Shown here one piece after another: positions 20,720 through 33,241 of a DNA stretch of 56,499 nucleotides. Where the stretch lies: contig BFEA01000554.1 of assembly GCA_003427395.1 (NCBI GenBank), positions 72,356 through 128,854 on the forward strand, read 5' to 3'. The position numbers and the translations under genes are program-made. Each line of letters starts with the position of its first letter. Positions within the stretch are counted from its first letter, which is position 1. The notes under the pieces were generated by a model, which saw only the letters and a list, made by a program, of their open reading frames with translations, did no database searches and was not told the DNA's origin. This DNA is from Chara braunii (Eukaryota; Streptophyta; Charophyceae; Charales; Characeae).

Positions 20720-21475
20720 CAGTGTTACCTGACCCAATGTTCGGGGGCCCTCGGGCTGGCCCCCGAACGTTCGGGCATTCGAGGTCCCATTCGGGGCCGA
20801 ACACCTCCAGGTTCGGCCCCCGCCAAAATTTTTCTCGGGGTCTAAAAATAAGTTTTTTTTTATGAATTGTTTTTTGTAAGTTCTTTATGATGTAACCTAC
20901 ACGCCTATAAATTTTGAAGCCATTCTGCTAAGCCAAACAAACATTAAAAATCGTCAAAGATGGGGGTGTCAAAACGTGCTCGCCCACTCACTATTTTGTT
21001 TTTATTCACTTTTAACCTTTTGTTTTTACTTTATTTTGGGCCTAAAACATTTTATTATTTTTTGGAAACTTTTTAATGAGTTATTGATTATGTAAACTAC
21101 ATATCTGTAAATTTTCAGGGCATTTATCAATGCCAAAAAATAATTAAAAATCGGCAAAGATGGCGGTGTCGAAAAGGTGCTGGCACACTCACTCATTTTA
21201 ATTCTCTTTTTATTTTTGCTTATTTTTATCATAGTGTTTATTTTCTGTATTTGATTTTTAATTCAAATTTGGTAAAGACTTTGGATGTAGTGCCCAGGCA
21301 AATGTAGTTTAGTTTATTGTTTTCAATAACACGGTTTTTTTTTTTAATGTTTTGAAAACTTTGTTTTTTTTTTTTTTTTTTTTTTTTGTCTGCGTCCGGC
21401 CCGAACGGCCGAACACCTTCCGGAGGGGTCCCATACGTTCGGGCGTTCGGCCCGTCCCGAATGCCGACAACCCTG
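20720..21475. mobile_element. Non-autonomous hAT-like element 1 (756 bp)
   Basis: Flanked by perfect 8-bp direct repeats ATTATTAT (20712-20719 and 21476-21483); an 8-bp duplication is the hAT hallmark. The ends are CAGTGTT and its partner AACCCTG, with an imperfect subterminal repeat rich in CGTTCGGGC. The AT-rich flank lowers the weight of the duplication slightly. No transposase is present. The interior AATCGTCAAAGATGG and GCCCACTCACT phrases also occur in the element at 38956-39717, and AATCGGCAAAGATGG recurs within this element at about 21149, so these are one family. Confidence 0.6.
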
Positions 21476-22878
21476 ATTATTATAATATTAAATATAATAA
21501 ATCATAATAATAATAAATTTAGCAAAAATTTTCGATGTGACCCTGATAAAAGTTGTTCAATCTATTTTTCTCCATAATTTTTTTTTTTTAAGGTTTTTTT
21601 TTTATGGGACCTTCCAGTGTCCCTGCATGCATAGGCCGCCTCGAAACCCAAAGTGACCTACGCGACCTAGTTGATAGCCTTTTTTTTTTCTTTTTTTTTT
21701 TGCATTCGGGTTCGGTTTAATACGTCTCAAAGGGGGGCTGAATGTTCGGTCATTCATCCCGTCTTGCTCGGGCCAAAACGAACGTTGGTAACCTTTATTC
21801 ATATATTTTGTTTCATAGTTGGTTTGTAATTCCTTATGGTTTTGTTCCTCGAGAGGTTTATCCACCTTGTTTTAAGATAAGGGGTTGTTATTTTGATCCA
21901 GTGATAGTTTTAGATGTTGAGTATAATGTTGCTTCGAAGTGTTTGGAAATTACTTTTTACTTCGAGACTCCGAGGGATATTTTGCGAATTCAACTTCTGT
22001 TACATTTCTTAGATAATTTGTGTTAAACTTTTTCTTTAAATGAGAAACTCAGAATTAAGTATGAGTCATTTTGCCGGAGAATGTTGTATGTCTTTTGTGC
22101 TTCATTGTTCAGATACGATGAAATGTTTTTTGCTGTTATGGGTTGTTTATCATTGGTCCAAATAGGAAAAGGTATGGGTTGTGTAGATGCCAATTGAAGT
22201 TGGATCCGCCGTTGTAGATTACTTCAAGTTGGCGTTTTCAAGTTAGCGTTTGAATATTATCCTTGTAAAAGTTGTTTTGATGTGAGAAATGTTAAATTAC
22301 TATTCCTAGTAAATTTTGAATTGTTATAAAAAATTGATTAAAGATTGTTTAGGTTTTTTTTTTTTTTTTTTTTAAGTTTTGTGAATTTCATATTGGGATG
22401 TTCTGCAAAGGTGACGATCTGTTTAGTTTAGGAAGCAATGTCTAAGGCCAGGTGGCCTCTTAAATTCGTGAACTATTTAATACCTAATTGATCATATAAG
22501 CCTTCAACACATTACTTGTTTGTAAGAAATTTTAAGGACAAAACAAAACAAAACTATGCTAACCAAAAACATCACTGAGATGGCTCAACGATGAGTTTTA
22601 AAGTTTAAATAATCTATGCAATTGGACGGGCTAGAGCACTGTTCAAATTAGATATATTATTTGTTTCCATTTTTATGCGCTAACAAAAGACGAAACGTTT
22701 TTGTGGATAGTTTGTTTCATGCAAGTAGGGTTTTTTTATGGGCTCATGATAAATACATCTCGTCTTTAATTTTTTTTTTTTGAAGTTTTGTTTGGGTTTA
22801 TTGCAAGGACTTTAGGAATGTATGTTTTTAATTGGTTGTTATGTGGAGCTTTGTTTAAGTCAATTAAAAAGATTTTAC
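21476..22878. other. AT-rich DNA with a hAT fragment and an unrecognised open frame
   Basis: At about 21700-21800 the sequence has GTTCGG-rich stretches like the end of a hAT-like element 1 relative, but no partner end. A plus-strand frame open from about 21742 to 22026 has non-repetitive composition (it includes PYGFVPREVYPPCF) and could be an exon or retroelement fragment; I do not recognise it. Confidence 0.3.
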
Positions 22879-23670
22879 CTGGGTAGCACCGCGTACGAGT
22901 ACGTGGTGCGTACACGTACGTACTCGCGCGTACGGGTACATGCTTAAAATGCGCGTACGCGTACATATTTTATATATAATATAATATAATATATATTAAT
23001 AATATTATATAGCATTATATACCATATTATACATATAATATATACAGTAATATAGTAAAAATATACTGCTATTTCTATTATACCTTTACGGAAGGCAACG
23101 GGGAGGTAGACGAGATGGCAGAGGAAGACAACGAGGGGAGGAGGAGGAGGAGGAAGACGATGTTGAGGACAAGGAGATGGCGGGCGAAGATGACTTGGGG
23201 GAGGACCGGGTGGAAGATGGCGACGGGAAGGTGGGGCAGATGGAGGAGGGCAACGATGGGGAGGAATGACGATGGGAAGGTGGAGACGATGGAGAAGGGA
23301 ACGTGGTGGAGGATATGGAGGTCGAAGACGACGACGATGACTGGACGATGACTGCGGGGGAAGATGACTGTGGGAAGGAACGGGTGAAAGATGACGACGG
23401 GAAGATGGGGTTGATGGTGGAGGGCGACGATGGGGAGGAAAGACGACGAGAAGGTGGAGACAATGGAGGAGGGAAGGTGGTGGAGGATATGGAGGTGGAA
23501 GACGACGACGATGACGGGACGATGACTGCAGGGAGGAGCGGGTGGAAGATGGCGACGGGAAGGTGGGGCAGATGGAGGAGGGCGACGATGCAAAGGAAAA
23601 ACGACAGGAAGGTGAAGACGATGGAGGAGGGAAGGTGATGGAGGATATAGAGGTAGAAGACGATGACGAT

Positions 23671-23704
<34 letters not shown>

Positions 23705-23993
23705 GCGGCGCCGGGGGGTAACGAGAGGGGGGGGTAAGACCTTCCCACCACGATTTCGAAGGTTTCCCTTTCCCTCGACACTACCCCCTAACCCTGCTTT
23801 GGCCCCGACCCATCCCCCCGCCCACCCTCCAACCCCTACGGGCGAAATCAAGCCCGGGAAATGGTCCGGTGCAACCACGTACGAGGGCCCCAAATTTGGG
23901 TACGCGCATACACGTACGGGACACGTACGTGCGTACGTGCATACGCGTATGCACGTATGCAGAGCCCGCATACGTGTACGCGGTGCTACCCAG
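22879..23993. mobile_element. Non-autonomous hAT-like element 2 (1,115 bp)
   Basis: The terminal inverted repeats CTGGGTAGCACCGCGTACG (22879 onward) match the right end in all 19 bases. Perfect 8-bp direct repeats GATTTTAC flank the element (22871-22878 and 23994-24001). The subterminal regions are built of alternating CGTACG/ACGTGT units on both sides. The interior holds a GA-rich minisatellite and a (CA)n block and no transposase, so it moved, if at all, in trans. Confidence 0.75.
23090..23668. repeat. GA-rich minisatellite inside hAT-like element 2
   Basis: Units of about 155-175 bp beginning AGATGRCGACGGGAAG start at 23215, 23389 and 23547, preceded by a partial unit. Each has GGTGGAGGATAT(G/A)GAGGT and a GACGACGACGATGAC block. 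The frames on both strands are E/D- or S/P-rich and follow the repeat, so no gene is called. A (CA)n run follows at about 23673-23703. Confidence 0.75.
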
Positions 23994-24001
23994 GATTTTA
24001 C

Positions 24002-25993
24002 GTTGAACCACCACGACCTCCGAGTCTATTTTAGTGACCCTGATTTTCACTGCGCACCGAGTTTTGTCAAGTATGGGTTTCGCTTTGTTTATTTTCTGTT
24101 ACTCTCGTGGGAAAAAAAAAAATCACGATCTAACTTTCAAAAAACGACTCGCTCGCAACCATAAAAAAATAAAAGAAAAAAACAAACGCCCCGCAAAACG
24201 TAATATCAGGTAGATACCTAGTCCAAAGTAGTTATGTGAGCATGTCGTCAGTGAGGGCGTTACAACAAGGGGGTCATGTCTAGGGAAGAAGAAAAATGAC
24301 AAAAAAAAATTAAAACTGAGCTAAGGTCGGGAAAGTGGGTTCATACGTTATGCGAAGTAATAATGTGGGCATGCTCTCCTTCACAACGTGTCAGCAGCGT
24401 GTGGACCAAGTTGTGCCTAATAGGCGCGACACCAAAACTAAGGAGGGGAAAAAAAAAAAATGCAAAGACTTAAAACATGAAACTAACCATTATAGCAATT
24501 AGATACGAACATGTGAGTTTTGGTTTGAGCACAACTTGGTTTACGGTCTTCCCCGACATTATCTTTTATTTTCGTTTTGTTTTTCAAAGGGGCCCACAAA
24601 ACCCAACTGTTGAGTCTCGTCCAACCCCCGAGAAGTTGAGAAAAAAATGAAAAACAACCACTTTTTTCTTTTTTTCCAAGAGTGACAGAGGTAGTGGTGG
24701 TTTAACAACTTTTCGTTAATGTTTTAGTTTAAATTTTATACTTTTTTTTATGTAGTTGGCTTTTATGTAGTTGGTTTTTATGTAGTTGTGATAGGGATTT
24801 TATTGCGACTTTGTCAACTTTATCAGTTTAAGCAATAAAAAATACGTGTAATTTAACGAATTAGTTCATTATTGATGTTTGTTTTCTCGGTTTTGTTAGT
24901 GCTACATGTTTTCCTCGTTTTTCGGAGATTGGTGAGATTTTTTGGGGAGTGTTTTTCCCTTTTGTAGATTCGCGAGGACTTGATTATGATTCTCTTTCAC
25001 ACAGGATGTGTTCCACTTGCTGGATGCATTTGGAGGCCTTGTGACTCTTGTATCTGAAACTTTATCTCAATTGTTTTTGCTTTGGGCGCTGGACTATAAT
25101 AATGAAGAGAAACTTTCTAAAATAAAAATAAAATTTTTTACTTATAAAGTTTTTATTTTTATTTGACAAATTTTGTTTTAAAATAAGTTTCACCTTCCAA
25201 TTATAAATAAAATTTGAAGAAAGAAGGAAAATTTTGGTAAGTTTATTCAATATTTTAAATTAATTTTTATTATACTATAATAAATATTTTATAATTTATA
25301 TCGGATTAACTAATTTTTAAACGGAACTCTTTAAAATTAAACGACAATTCCATTAAAATAGTTAACGAACTCTACCATGCAATTTAAACTAAAAGAGATA
25401 ACTCATTATTTGAATAAAATTTTTCACGTAAAATGCTTTTTTTTTAAAATGAAAATGACAATCTTTAAGATGCAGTGATAGTTTTAGTTTCAAATTTATT
25501 TTTCAATATCTTATATTTTTTCAATCTTATGAATTTTTATATTGAAAATGAAAGTCGGCAGACAACTGTCTCTTATTGTTGTTCAATTAACAAGTGATTC
25601 AATCATTAACTCGATGGTTGAATGATTCATTAACTCATTGTTTTACTATTTAGATGAATAATTATTTCTTCATTGAGATACTCTTCATCGACTATTTGAA
25701 AGTTAAATTAATTGTTAAGTTAATTGATTAACTAACTTCATCGATTCATTTTTTATTGCTTGTCTGATACAATATTTAATAACCAATAGCCGACTTTTAT
25801 GTTTGTTTGATTCAATAAAAAATAGTACTTCATTGATAGATAGATTGATTTACCATTATTAATAACTCAATAACTTTAAATTTTCACTATCTGATTGATT
25901 ATTTTATTATATTATAGTTGATAAAACCGATTGGGTAAATTAAGTAATGAAAACGGTTATTTAATTGACAGATTGAGCTTATTGAATAAATTT
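24002..25993. other. AT-rich DNA without recognised features
   Basis: Low GC, no ORF above 65 codons, and many short ATTGATT/TTAACT words at 25.6-25.9 kb. No gene, RNA or element ends could be recognised. Confidence 0.5.
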
Positions 25994-26003
25994 ATATATT
26001 CAT

Positions 26004-26338
26004 GTGTAGCACACCGAGTATCCTTAGCGCCCCACCGAGCAGCCGAGCATGTTCGGATGCTCGACCGAGCAGGAACCGAACATGTTCGACCAAGTGCAAA
26101 TTATGGGGCGTGTCCTCTTGCGTGTGTGGTGTGCGGGGTGTGTGGGGTGTGTGCGTGTGTGTGGTGTGTGCGCGTGTGTATGTTCAGGAGTGGTGAGCAA
26201 TGCCCCTCTAACCGCTATATATATAAAAATAAAATAAAAATAATAAAAATGTTCAGGCTCGGTCTATTTTGAATTACGTTCATGCTCGGTACCAAGCGTT
26301 CGGGTTCGGTCACCGAACTCGAATGCGATACTACGCAG
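26004..26338. mobile_element. Non-autonomous hAT-like element 3 (about 335 bp)
   Basis: Flanked by identical ATATATTCAT (25994-26003 and 26339-26348), compatible with an 8-bp hAT duplication extended by chance. The ends GTGTAGCA and TACTACGCAG form a weak inverted repeat. The interior is rich in CGAGCATGTTCGG-type words and has a GTGTGTGC minisatellite and (AT)n. Confidence 0.5.
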
Positions 26339-26348
26339 ATATATTCAT

Positions 26349-28337
26349 TTTCAAATAAATTGTTGACCTACTTATTACCTAATTGACTGATTGATTAACT
26401 AGATAAATTATTTTGAAATTTATGTTTATTTTATTATCATTATATTTTAATCAATAATAGTAAATTCACTGTTTGCTTCACTGGCCATTTTTTCGACTGA
26501 ACGATTTCGTTATTAACCCCTTTCTACGTGTATTTCATTTGAAATTTGTTCGATTTGCTAACCGAATTATGTTCGATTTACCATTTTTTTCATTGACTGT
26601 TTGCTCGATTAAGTGATTTAATGCTTGAGTAACTCCAACGAGTATCTTAGTAGTAGTTTGTTTAATTGATTGATTGACTAAGTAACTCCTATGAGTATGT
26701 CAATACACTTTTGAACATGGTGTCATGGTTGTAGTAATTAAGAGACATGGTTTTTAAGGTTCAGATCATCGGTTTGAATCAGTGCATGCATAAAAGAGGA
26801 TTTCGACCTAGATGTGCGGTTCCATAAACTATGGATTATGAACTACCGAACATTTCAAATGAACCTTGAAAAGTGAGTGGGCTAAGTGCTAATAGAGGGT
26901 AAGTGCAAATTACATCAAAGTATAATAATATATAATAACACTTATACCAATATAAAAATAATGGATGTATATTAGTTATCCTTTTTGGTCTAGTACAGTC
27001 AGGACTGGAGCGCATTGATTTTGGCGATCGACATACATTTTTCCCTCTCTATCAAAGTGAGTATTTTTTTATCCCATCTCTCCCTCTCTTTCTCTCTCTC
27101 GCACGCATTCACACACTAGCGTATACGCACACACACACACACACACATGCGTGCACTTACACACACGCATGCACGTACGTAGTAGTGTAAATTTTCATGT
27201 TCTGGCCGTAGATTCATCCGATTTTGCTCATCCTATCGATGGAAGTAGCGTGAGGTCCGCCGCAATGTCGGCATTCACACACCCACACACTCAAACCACC
27301 GTGTGTGGCATTGTATACTTTCATGTTCTAGTTGTAGATTCATAGATTTTGCTTGTGGGCCACAAGATTCGCACAAGCTCACACGCAAACGCACATAGGG
27401 ATACACATTCGAGGAGTAGTGTATATTCTCGTACTTTAGCGGTAGGTTAATTTGATTTGTTCATCATGTTGATGAAAATATCGTGAGGTCCATCATGGGG
27501 TTGGCGACTTACCTTCTTGCAATGAGATCCATCACGACGCATGACATTCCGAGACCACAGCATGAGACAGGACAGACACAATCGTGCATCCAACAAGTCG
27601 GGCGATGACGGGCAACTTCACGACACTATCTGCAGATGCATCACGTATTCCACAAGCCTTCACCCTCACATATGGTAAGCAGCGGATGCAAGATCGTGGC
27701 ACCTGTACCTCTACCACATGCAAATGACCGCCAACTAAATCGTTGTCGGCGATTTGTCGCCATCATCGCAAAAGGATGAGTGAGTGTGAACGAGACGATC
27801 CACTAGCTAGCACCACGGCATAGGAAAGCCCCTACAGTCGAGACCGCCGTCAACGACGAGCGAGTTGTTGTGAAAGCCCTCCGAGCGAGACGATTCGAGG
27901 TCCAAACAGCGTTGCAAAAATCGTTCATTGACTACCAGAAAATGACTCGTCCGTCCCTCGCAAACTGGAAACTTTCTAAAGCATGTGCGGAATGTCCCTC
28001 CTAACTCGAGTACAAAGTCCAACTCACGCTCGGAATATCACCATCATCGACTGCAGTGCCAGGTGATTCTTCTCCTTCTCCATTTTTTTTTTTTTTTTTT
28101 TTTTCTCTTCTTCGTTTTCTCCTTCCCCTTGTTGCGCGTTATCGTGATTGCAGACACGAAGTCATTGCCACCACAAAACAATAGTCGCTCTTCCCGAAAC
28201 TTACGGGCTGAGAGTGTTGAAGTTGAGTTTCGATAACAGGTGTTGCCTCCACCATTTACACGCGCGGGAGGTCGCCATCATCATTCGCAACGCCAAGTAG
28301 GTCGCCCTTTCCCCTTCTGTCTTTTTTTTTTTTTTTT
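26349..28337. other. No gene seen; CA-rich and short repeats
   Basis: Three related segments at about 27180, 27310 and 27420, each reading TAGTGTA.A.TTTCATGTTCT(A/G) or similar followed by TAGATTCAT, form a loose tandem array with a period near 120 bp and CA-rich linkers. The 27.5-28.3 kb part is unique-looking and open frames there are short. Confidence 0.4.
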
Positions 28338-29171
28338 NNNNNNNNNNNNNNNNNNNNNNNNNNNNNNNNNNNNNNNNNNNNNNNNNNNNNNNNNNNNNNN
28401 NNNNNNNNNNNNNNNNNNNNNNNNNNNNNNNNNNNNNNNNNNNNNNNNNNNNNNNNNNNNNNNNNNNNNNNNNNNNNNNNNNNNNNNNNNNNNNNNNNNN
28501 NNNNNNNNNNNNNNNNNNNNNNNNNNNNNNNNNNNNNNNNNNNNNNNNNNNNNNNNNNNNNNNNNNNNNNNNNNNNNNNNNNNNNNNNNNNNNNNNNNNN
28601 NNNNNNNNNNNNNNNNNNNNNNNNNNNNNNNNNNNNNNNNNNNNNNNNNNNNNNNNNNNNNNNNNNNNNNNNNNNNNNNNNNNNNNNNNNNNNNNNNNNN
28701 NNNNNNNNNNNNNNNNNNNNNNNNNNNNNNNNNNNNNNNNNNNNNNNNNNNNNNNNNNNNNNNNNNNNNNNNNNNNNNNNNNNNNNNNNNNNNNNNNNNN
28801 NNNNNNNNNNNNNNNNNNNNNNNNNNNNNNNNNNNNNNNNNNNNNNNNNNNNNNNNNNNNNNNNNNNNNNNNNNNNNNNNNNNNNNNNNNNNNNNNNNNN
28901 NNNNNNNNNNNNNNNNNNNNNNNNNNNNNNNNNNNNNNNNNNNNNNNNNNNNNNNNNNNNNNNNNNNNNNNNNNNNNNNNNNNNNNNNNNNNNNNNNNNN
29001 NNNNNNNNNNNNNNNNNNNNNNNNNNNNNNNNNNNNNNNNNNNNNNNNNNNNNNNNNNNNNNNNNNNNNNNNNNNNNNNNNNNNNNNNNNNNNNNNNNNN
29101 NNNNNNNNNNNNNNNNNNNNNNNNNNNNNNNNNNNNNNNNNNNNNNNNNNNNNNNNNNNNNNNNNNNNNNN
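28338..29171. other. Assembly gap (834 N)
   Basis: N run flanked by 17 T on the left and a run of 88 A on the right. True length and content are unknown. Frames spanning it are meaningless. Confidence 0.99.

Positions 29172-29259
<88 letters not shown>
29172..29259. repeat. Poly-A run at gap edge
   Basis: 88 consecutive A, then CGGGG and more A. A run this long beside a gap may be an assembly artefact or a retroelement tail. Confidence 0.8.
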
Positions 29260-29260
<1 letters not shown>

Positions 29261-29349
29261 GGGGAAAAAAAAAAACTGACAAAATCTAACGGTTAACTAC
29301 CCTAACCTACCAAGTGTCGGCTCTACGTTACAGCAGGGGCTAACTGTAA

Positions 29350-29515
29350 CTAACTCTAGAAATGAGGTCGTGGGTTCAAGCCCCGGTCGTCCGAACGTGG
29401 GCTAAAATTGTAGTTGAGCTCCTTGCCAAAAGGATCTAGCTCAGGGGTCGAGGAGATTAAATCCTTGAGTCTGTTGCTTAACAGTCTGCCTTGAGACCTA
29501 CCGAGCTATCTCCTA
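29350..29515. other. tRNA-like segment, possible SINE head
   Basis: On the plus strand GTGGGTTCAAGCCCCG (29368-29383) resembles a tRNA T-arm / Pol III B box. On the minus strand TAGCTCGGTAGG (about 29507) fits an A box, followed by an AGGATTTAATCTCCT arm. No full cloverleaf with paired acceptor and anticodon stems can be drawn, so a tRNA gene is not called; a tRNA-derived SINE fragment is the best guess. Confidence 0.35.
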
Positions 29516-29924
29516 CTTCGGTTAGAAGAGGAGCTGCTCATGTATATATAGAGTCGTGGGTCTCTGTACTCCTAATGGTCCGAGCCCGATTCTAAGTCTG
29601 CGTGTATGCATGCTTGCTGGTATGCGTGCCTTTATGAGTGTTCGTCGGATTCATTGTGTGTGACCCGCAAGGGCGCTTAGTTGATCGGAACTCCCGAAGG
29701 GGCGGAACTTTCCTGTGGTCGTGACATCCAGGGTTGCAACAACACAAATGGTTAACGGGGACCCCCAATTGCAGGCCCTGGGTAAAGAGTCCAAAATTGA
29801 AATTAGGGTTTCGGGGTCAAATTTTATGATTTTTAATTTTATTTTTTTTGTCTGTTCTAATCTTGGTTCAAGGTTGTTGTGTGCTAAATTTTGTGTCATT
29901 TGGAGAATTGAAATTTCCTCTGTT

Positions 29925-30040
29925 AAGATTTCTGAAATTGAAGTGTTGGCGAATTTTCATGAAAATGCACGTTTGCCTAATTTCTCAAGATTTATGAAAT
30001 TGAAGTGTTGGCGAAATTTAATGAAAATGCACTATTGCCT
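29925..30040. repeat. Two tandem copies of a 63-bp unit
   Basis: TGAAATTGAAGTGTTGGCGAA with following AATGAAAATGCAC occurs at about 29932 and 29995. Confidence 0.7.
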
Positions 30041-30567
30041 TGTTGTTTTATATGTTTTTTATAATATGTTTTGGGATTTTTTTTTGCACTTAGTTAGTAT
30101 GGTATCCACTCTATGAATTGGTGACAAGTTTGATTAAAATGATCCTTTGGTTTTCTTATAAATGGCATGGCAAGTGGTCTAAAAATTAGGGTCTTGGTTA
30201 ACCTTCTCTTTGTGGCGGGAAAAACACTCAGGTGGCGGGGAAAGAGGTCCACGACACTTGAGGGCAACGGAAAACACTCAAGTAGCAGCTAGGCCGGTAC
30301 CACACCAAATAGTGGTAGACGTGTAGGGAACCCGCCATCGAGCAGAGGAAGACAAAAGTTAGCATTTTTAGAGGTTCGGTAGTGGTAGATAGGCAGGTAT
30401 CAGTTCGAGTAGCCTGAGTCTAAGGCATATGTGGACAGTACAAGAACCCACATTGATACTTCCTTCCGAAAAGAAGAAAATACTGGTTGCTTGGGTGACC
30501 GCGCGGTCAGGAAGTCATCGTCCAAGAGGCGAACGCCTCCTTTCACATGGGAGACCGACTGAGACCG
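30041..30567. other. No gene seen
   Basis: Contains AAAACACTCA(A/G)GT repeated at about 30221 and 30272 and a duplicated GAGACCGACT immediately left of the foldback element. Confidence 0.4.
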
Positions 30568-32934
30568 ACTTTCATTCCATCTCTAGCATGCAATTCAAAT
30601 AAGAAGGGATACCCCATTCTTGCAAGGAAAGTTCTCAAGTAAGATGAAAAATTTTAAAATTGGAATTACATTTTTTAAGATGGAATGAAAATTTAGAATT
30701 TATAATGTAATTTTACTCTATAATGATTATTTAATTCTGGAAAAATTTTCTGTTGATTACATGTCATGATTATTGGTTATCGAGCTTTTGTCATGACAAG
30801 TACGTTGAAAACTTAAGTCTCGTGAACATTTATGCCCTAATAGGCATCGTAATCGAGTCATGAATGTCAACTATGATGTTTCTGACTGAGAATTCAACCT
30901 GAAAATTATTTTATTGGGTATGCCCCGATAGGTTGCAGCAAGACCTAAGCAGCCACTTTCACCTGACATAACGCTCCTACATTGCCACAGGCTACAAAAC
31001 GGCATAACCCACCCCAACAAGCTACTGGTATTGGCTGGCCCTGAGCATCCTCCTCATACCATCGAAAGTCGTCGTTATTGAGCCATAAATGTTAATTATA
31101 ATGATTTTTTTTTATTTATTTTTTTTCTTCAGAAAGACTCTAATTAATTCTTGGGAAGCAATATGTCTTAGAAATCTAGCGCAACGTCCTTTATAATAAG
31201 CTCATTAAAGATTACAACAAGTGTTTGATAATCATGATTTTGAGAATACCAAAGTTCATACCCAACTTTGTTTTTATTAGTTTGAGAGTGACTATCTCCT
31301 TCTAGGCTAGAGGAATGCAAAGCCTCTTTACCCAAACATGAGCGTCAAATTTAACCTCTGCATATTAACTTTGATTCCTTTATCAAGATTCTGGCCACTG
31401 AGGCGAAATACTTAGAATCCACTTATGTCGAAACCATGATATTGAAACTATACTCCTTGCATGTGGAGCAAAGGGTTCAAGGAATTCCGACAAGGATGTT
31501 AAAGAAATATGTGAATCAGCAGGAGTTCAGTCACCAGACTTAAAGTAGTAGTTCCTGCACACATTTTTTAATTTTATCTCCCTCGACCTCTTTCTATATG
31601 ACCTGTTTCAACTTTCCCCAAGCCTGCAGTGGCTAAATTCTTGAATATGTTTTATGATTTCATCATATGAATCATGATGTAGGTGTTGATTTTTTTCATT
31701 TTGTAAAGTCTCATTTTGACGTGATTACTATTTCAATTCGTTGTTTAACTGAATCTATGAATTTAGAAGCGTTCAACCCTACTAAAAATTCTCCTATGCT
31801 AAGTACAGTAGCCTTATGTGGCTTCAGTCACATAGGGCAACTTCTACAACGAGGTGGTTGATTGGTAATATGATGGAATTGGAGCCAACATGGTGCGAGT
31901 GTAAAAATTCAGAGGAAACAACGACCCTTGCCCCTTCCATCTCAAAAGTATATCTTCTCATCCATATGATCCACAACACAGTTTTTTCTCTAAAAATGAA
32001 TAGATTGTGAGTGAAATCCTCATAAGGATATAGAGTTCAAAAATTGAGCAGAACTCTCTTTAAATCCCAAGGGTTGGAAAAACTAAAGAACATAATTTAC
32101 GCAATGGGAGTATCATTCGTTTTTGTTCCACGTTAGTTCGATCTATCAAACAATCCTAAGTGAGAAGGCAACGATGTTCAATTGTACTGAAGCGAAGTCA
32201 CTTCGAGTGGTTTAAATTTCATGATTTGAAACAATTTGATTGACTGCATGACTTCCTTACTTACGTTATCACCCTTTCTTTCAAGTTGATGCGTGGTCTT
32301 AACATTTTGTATGTTATAGAGTTCAAAAATTGAGTAGAATTCTTTTTAAATCCCAAGGGTTGGAAAAGCTAAAGAACATAATTTACGCAATGGGAGTATC
32401 ATTCGTTTTTGTTTCACGTTAGTTCGATCTATCAAACAATCCTAAGTGAGAAGGCAACGATGTTCAATTGCACTGAAGCGAAGTCACTTCGAATGGTTTA
32501 AATTTCATGATTTGAAACAATTTGATTGACTTCATGACTTCCTTGCTTACGTTATCACCCTTTCTTTCAAGTTGATGCGTGGTCTTAATATTTTGTATGT
32601 AGATTTAACTGACAAAGTATGAAATGCTCGCTTATAAACCCGACCCCTTTCCTTTATGAGGTCGAGACCTAATTTATGGGGTCTAGTGTCATGCGAGAAA
32701 TGAGGGTGTCTGGCTTGTGTCGTTGCTTTTTAGTACCCTCATCCTACAACGAAAAAATTTCTAGAATTAAATAATCAATTTTATAGTGAAATTACATTTT
32801 AAATTTTAAGTTTTCATTCCATCTTAAAAAACGTCATTCCAATTTTAAAATTTTCCGTCTTACTTGAAAACTTTCCTTCCAAGAATGGGGTATCCCTTTT
32901 TATTTGAACTGCATGCTAGAGATGGAATGAAAGT
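30568..32934. mobile_element. 2.4-kb foldback-type element
   Basis: Long inverted repeats: the left arm 30568-30752 and right arm 32746-32934 are largely complementary, starting ACTTTCATTCCATCTCTAGC and perfect over the outer 25 bp. The interior lacks a recognisable transposase. Outside the right arm, 32935-33100 contains a second nested palindrome (ACGAGTTCATGAAAT versus its near complement at about 33060, ending in the same TTTCATTCCATC). No target duplication is evident. It resembles Foldback/MULE-type non-autonomous elements, but the family is not established. Confidence 0.6.
32029..32600. repeat. 286-bp tandem duplication inside the foldback element
   Basis: Unit 1 (32029-32314) and unit 2 (32315-32600) both begin TATAGAGTTCAAAAATTGAG and differ at only a handful of positions, so the duplication is recent. 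No ORF is carried. Confidence 0.85.
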
Positions 32935-33241
32935 GTGGACGAGTTCATGAAATATTTTAATTGGACTGTCATTCTAAGTAAGGATTTTCAGTCATAAATA
33001 GGTTAATCCAATCTAAATTAGAAGATATTTCTTGTAGTAGAATGAAAATTTAATTAAAACATTTCATAAACTCGTCTAGACTTTCATTCCATCTTGAACA
33101 AAAAGATGTAGTTGGAAGGAAACGGTCATATTTAGACGGAAACTTATCAAATAAAACTGGAAATTTTAGAATTTGACGAATATTAGAATAATAATTTATA
33201 AATATGAAGGATTTTTTTTTTATGGAATGCTTTTTCAACTT

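Noticed and set aside
28240-29289. 349- and 333-codon frames through the N run
   Set aside because: They exist only because N is not a stop; there is no sequence evidence.
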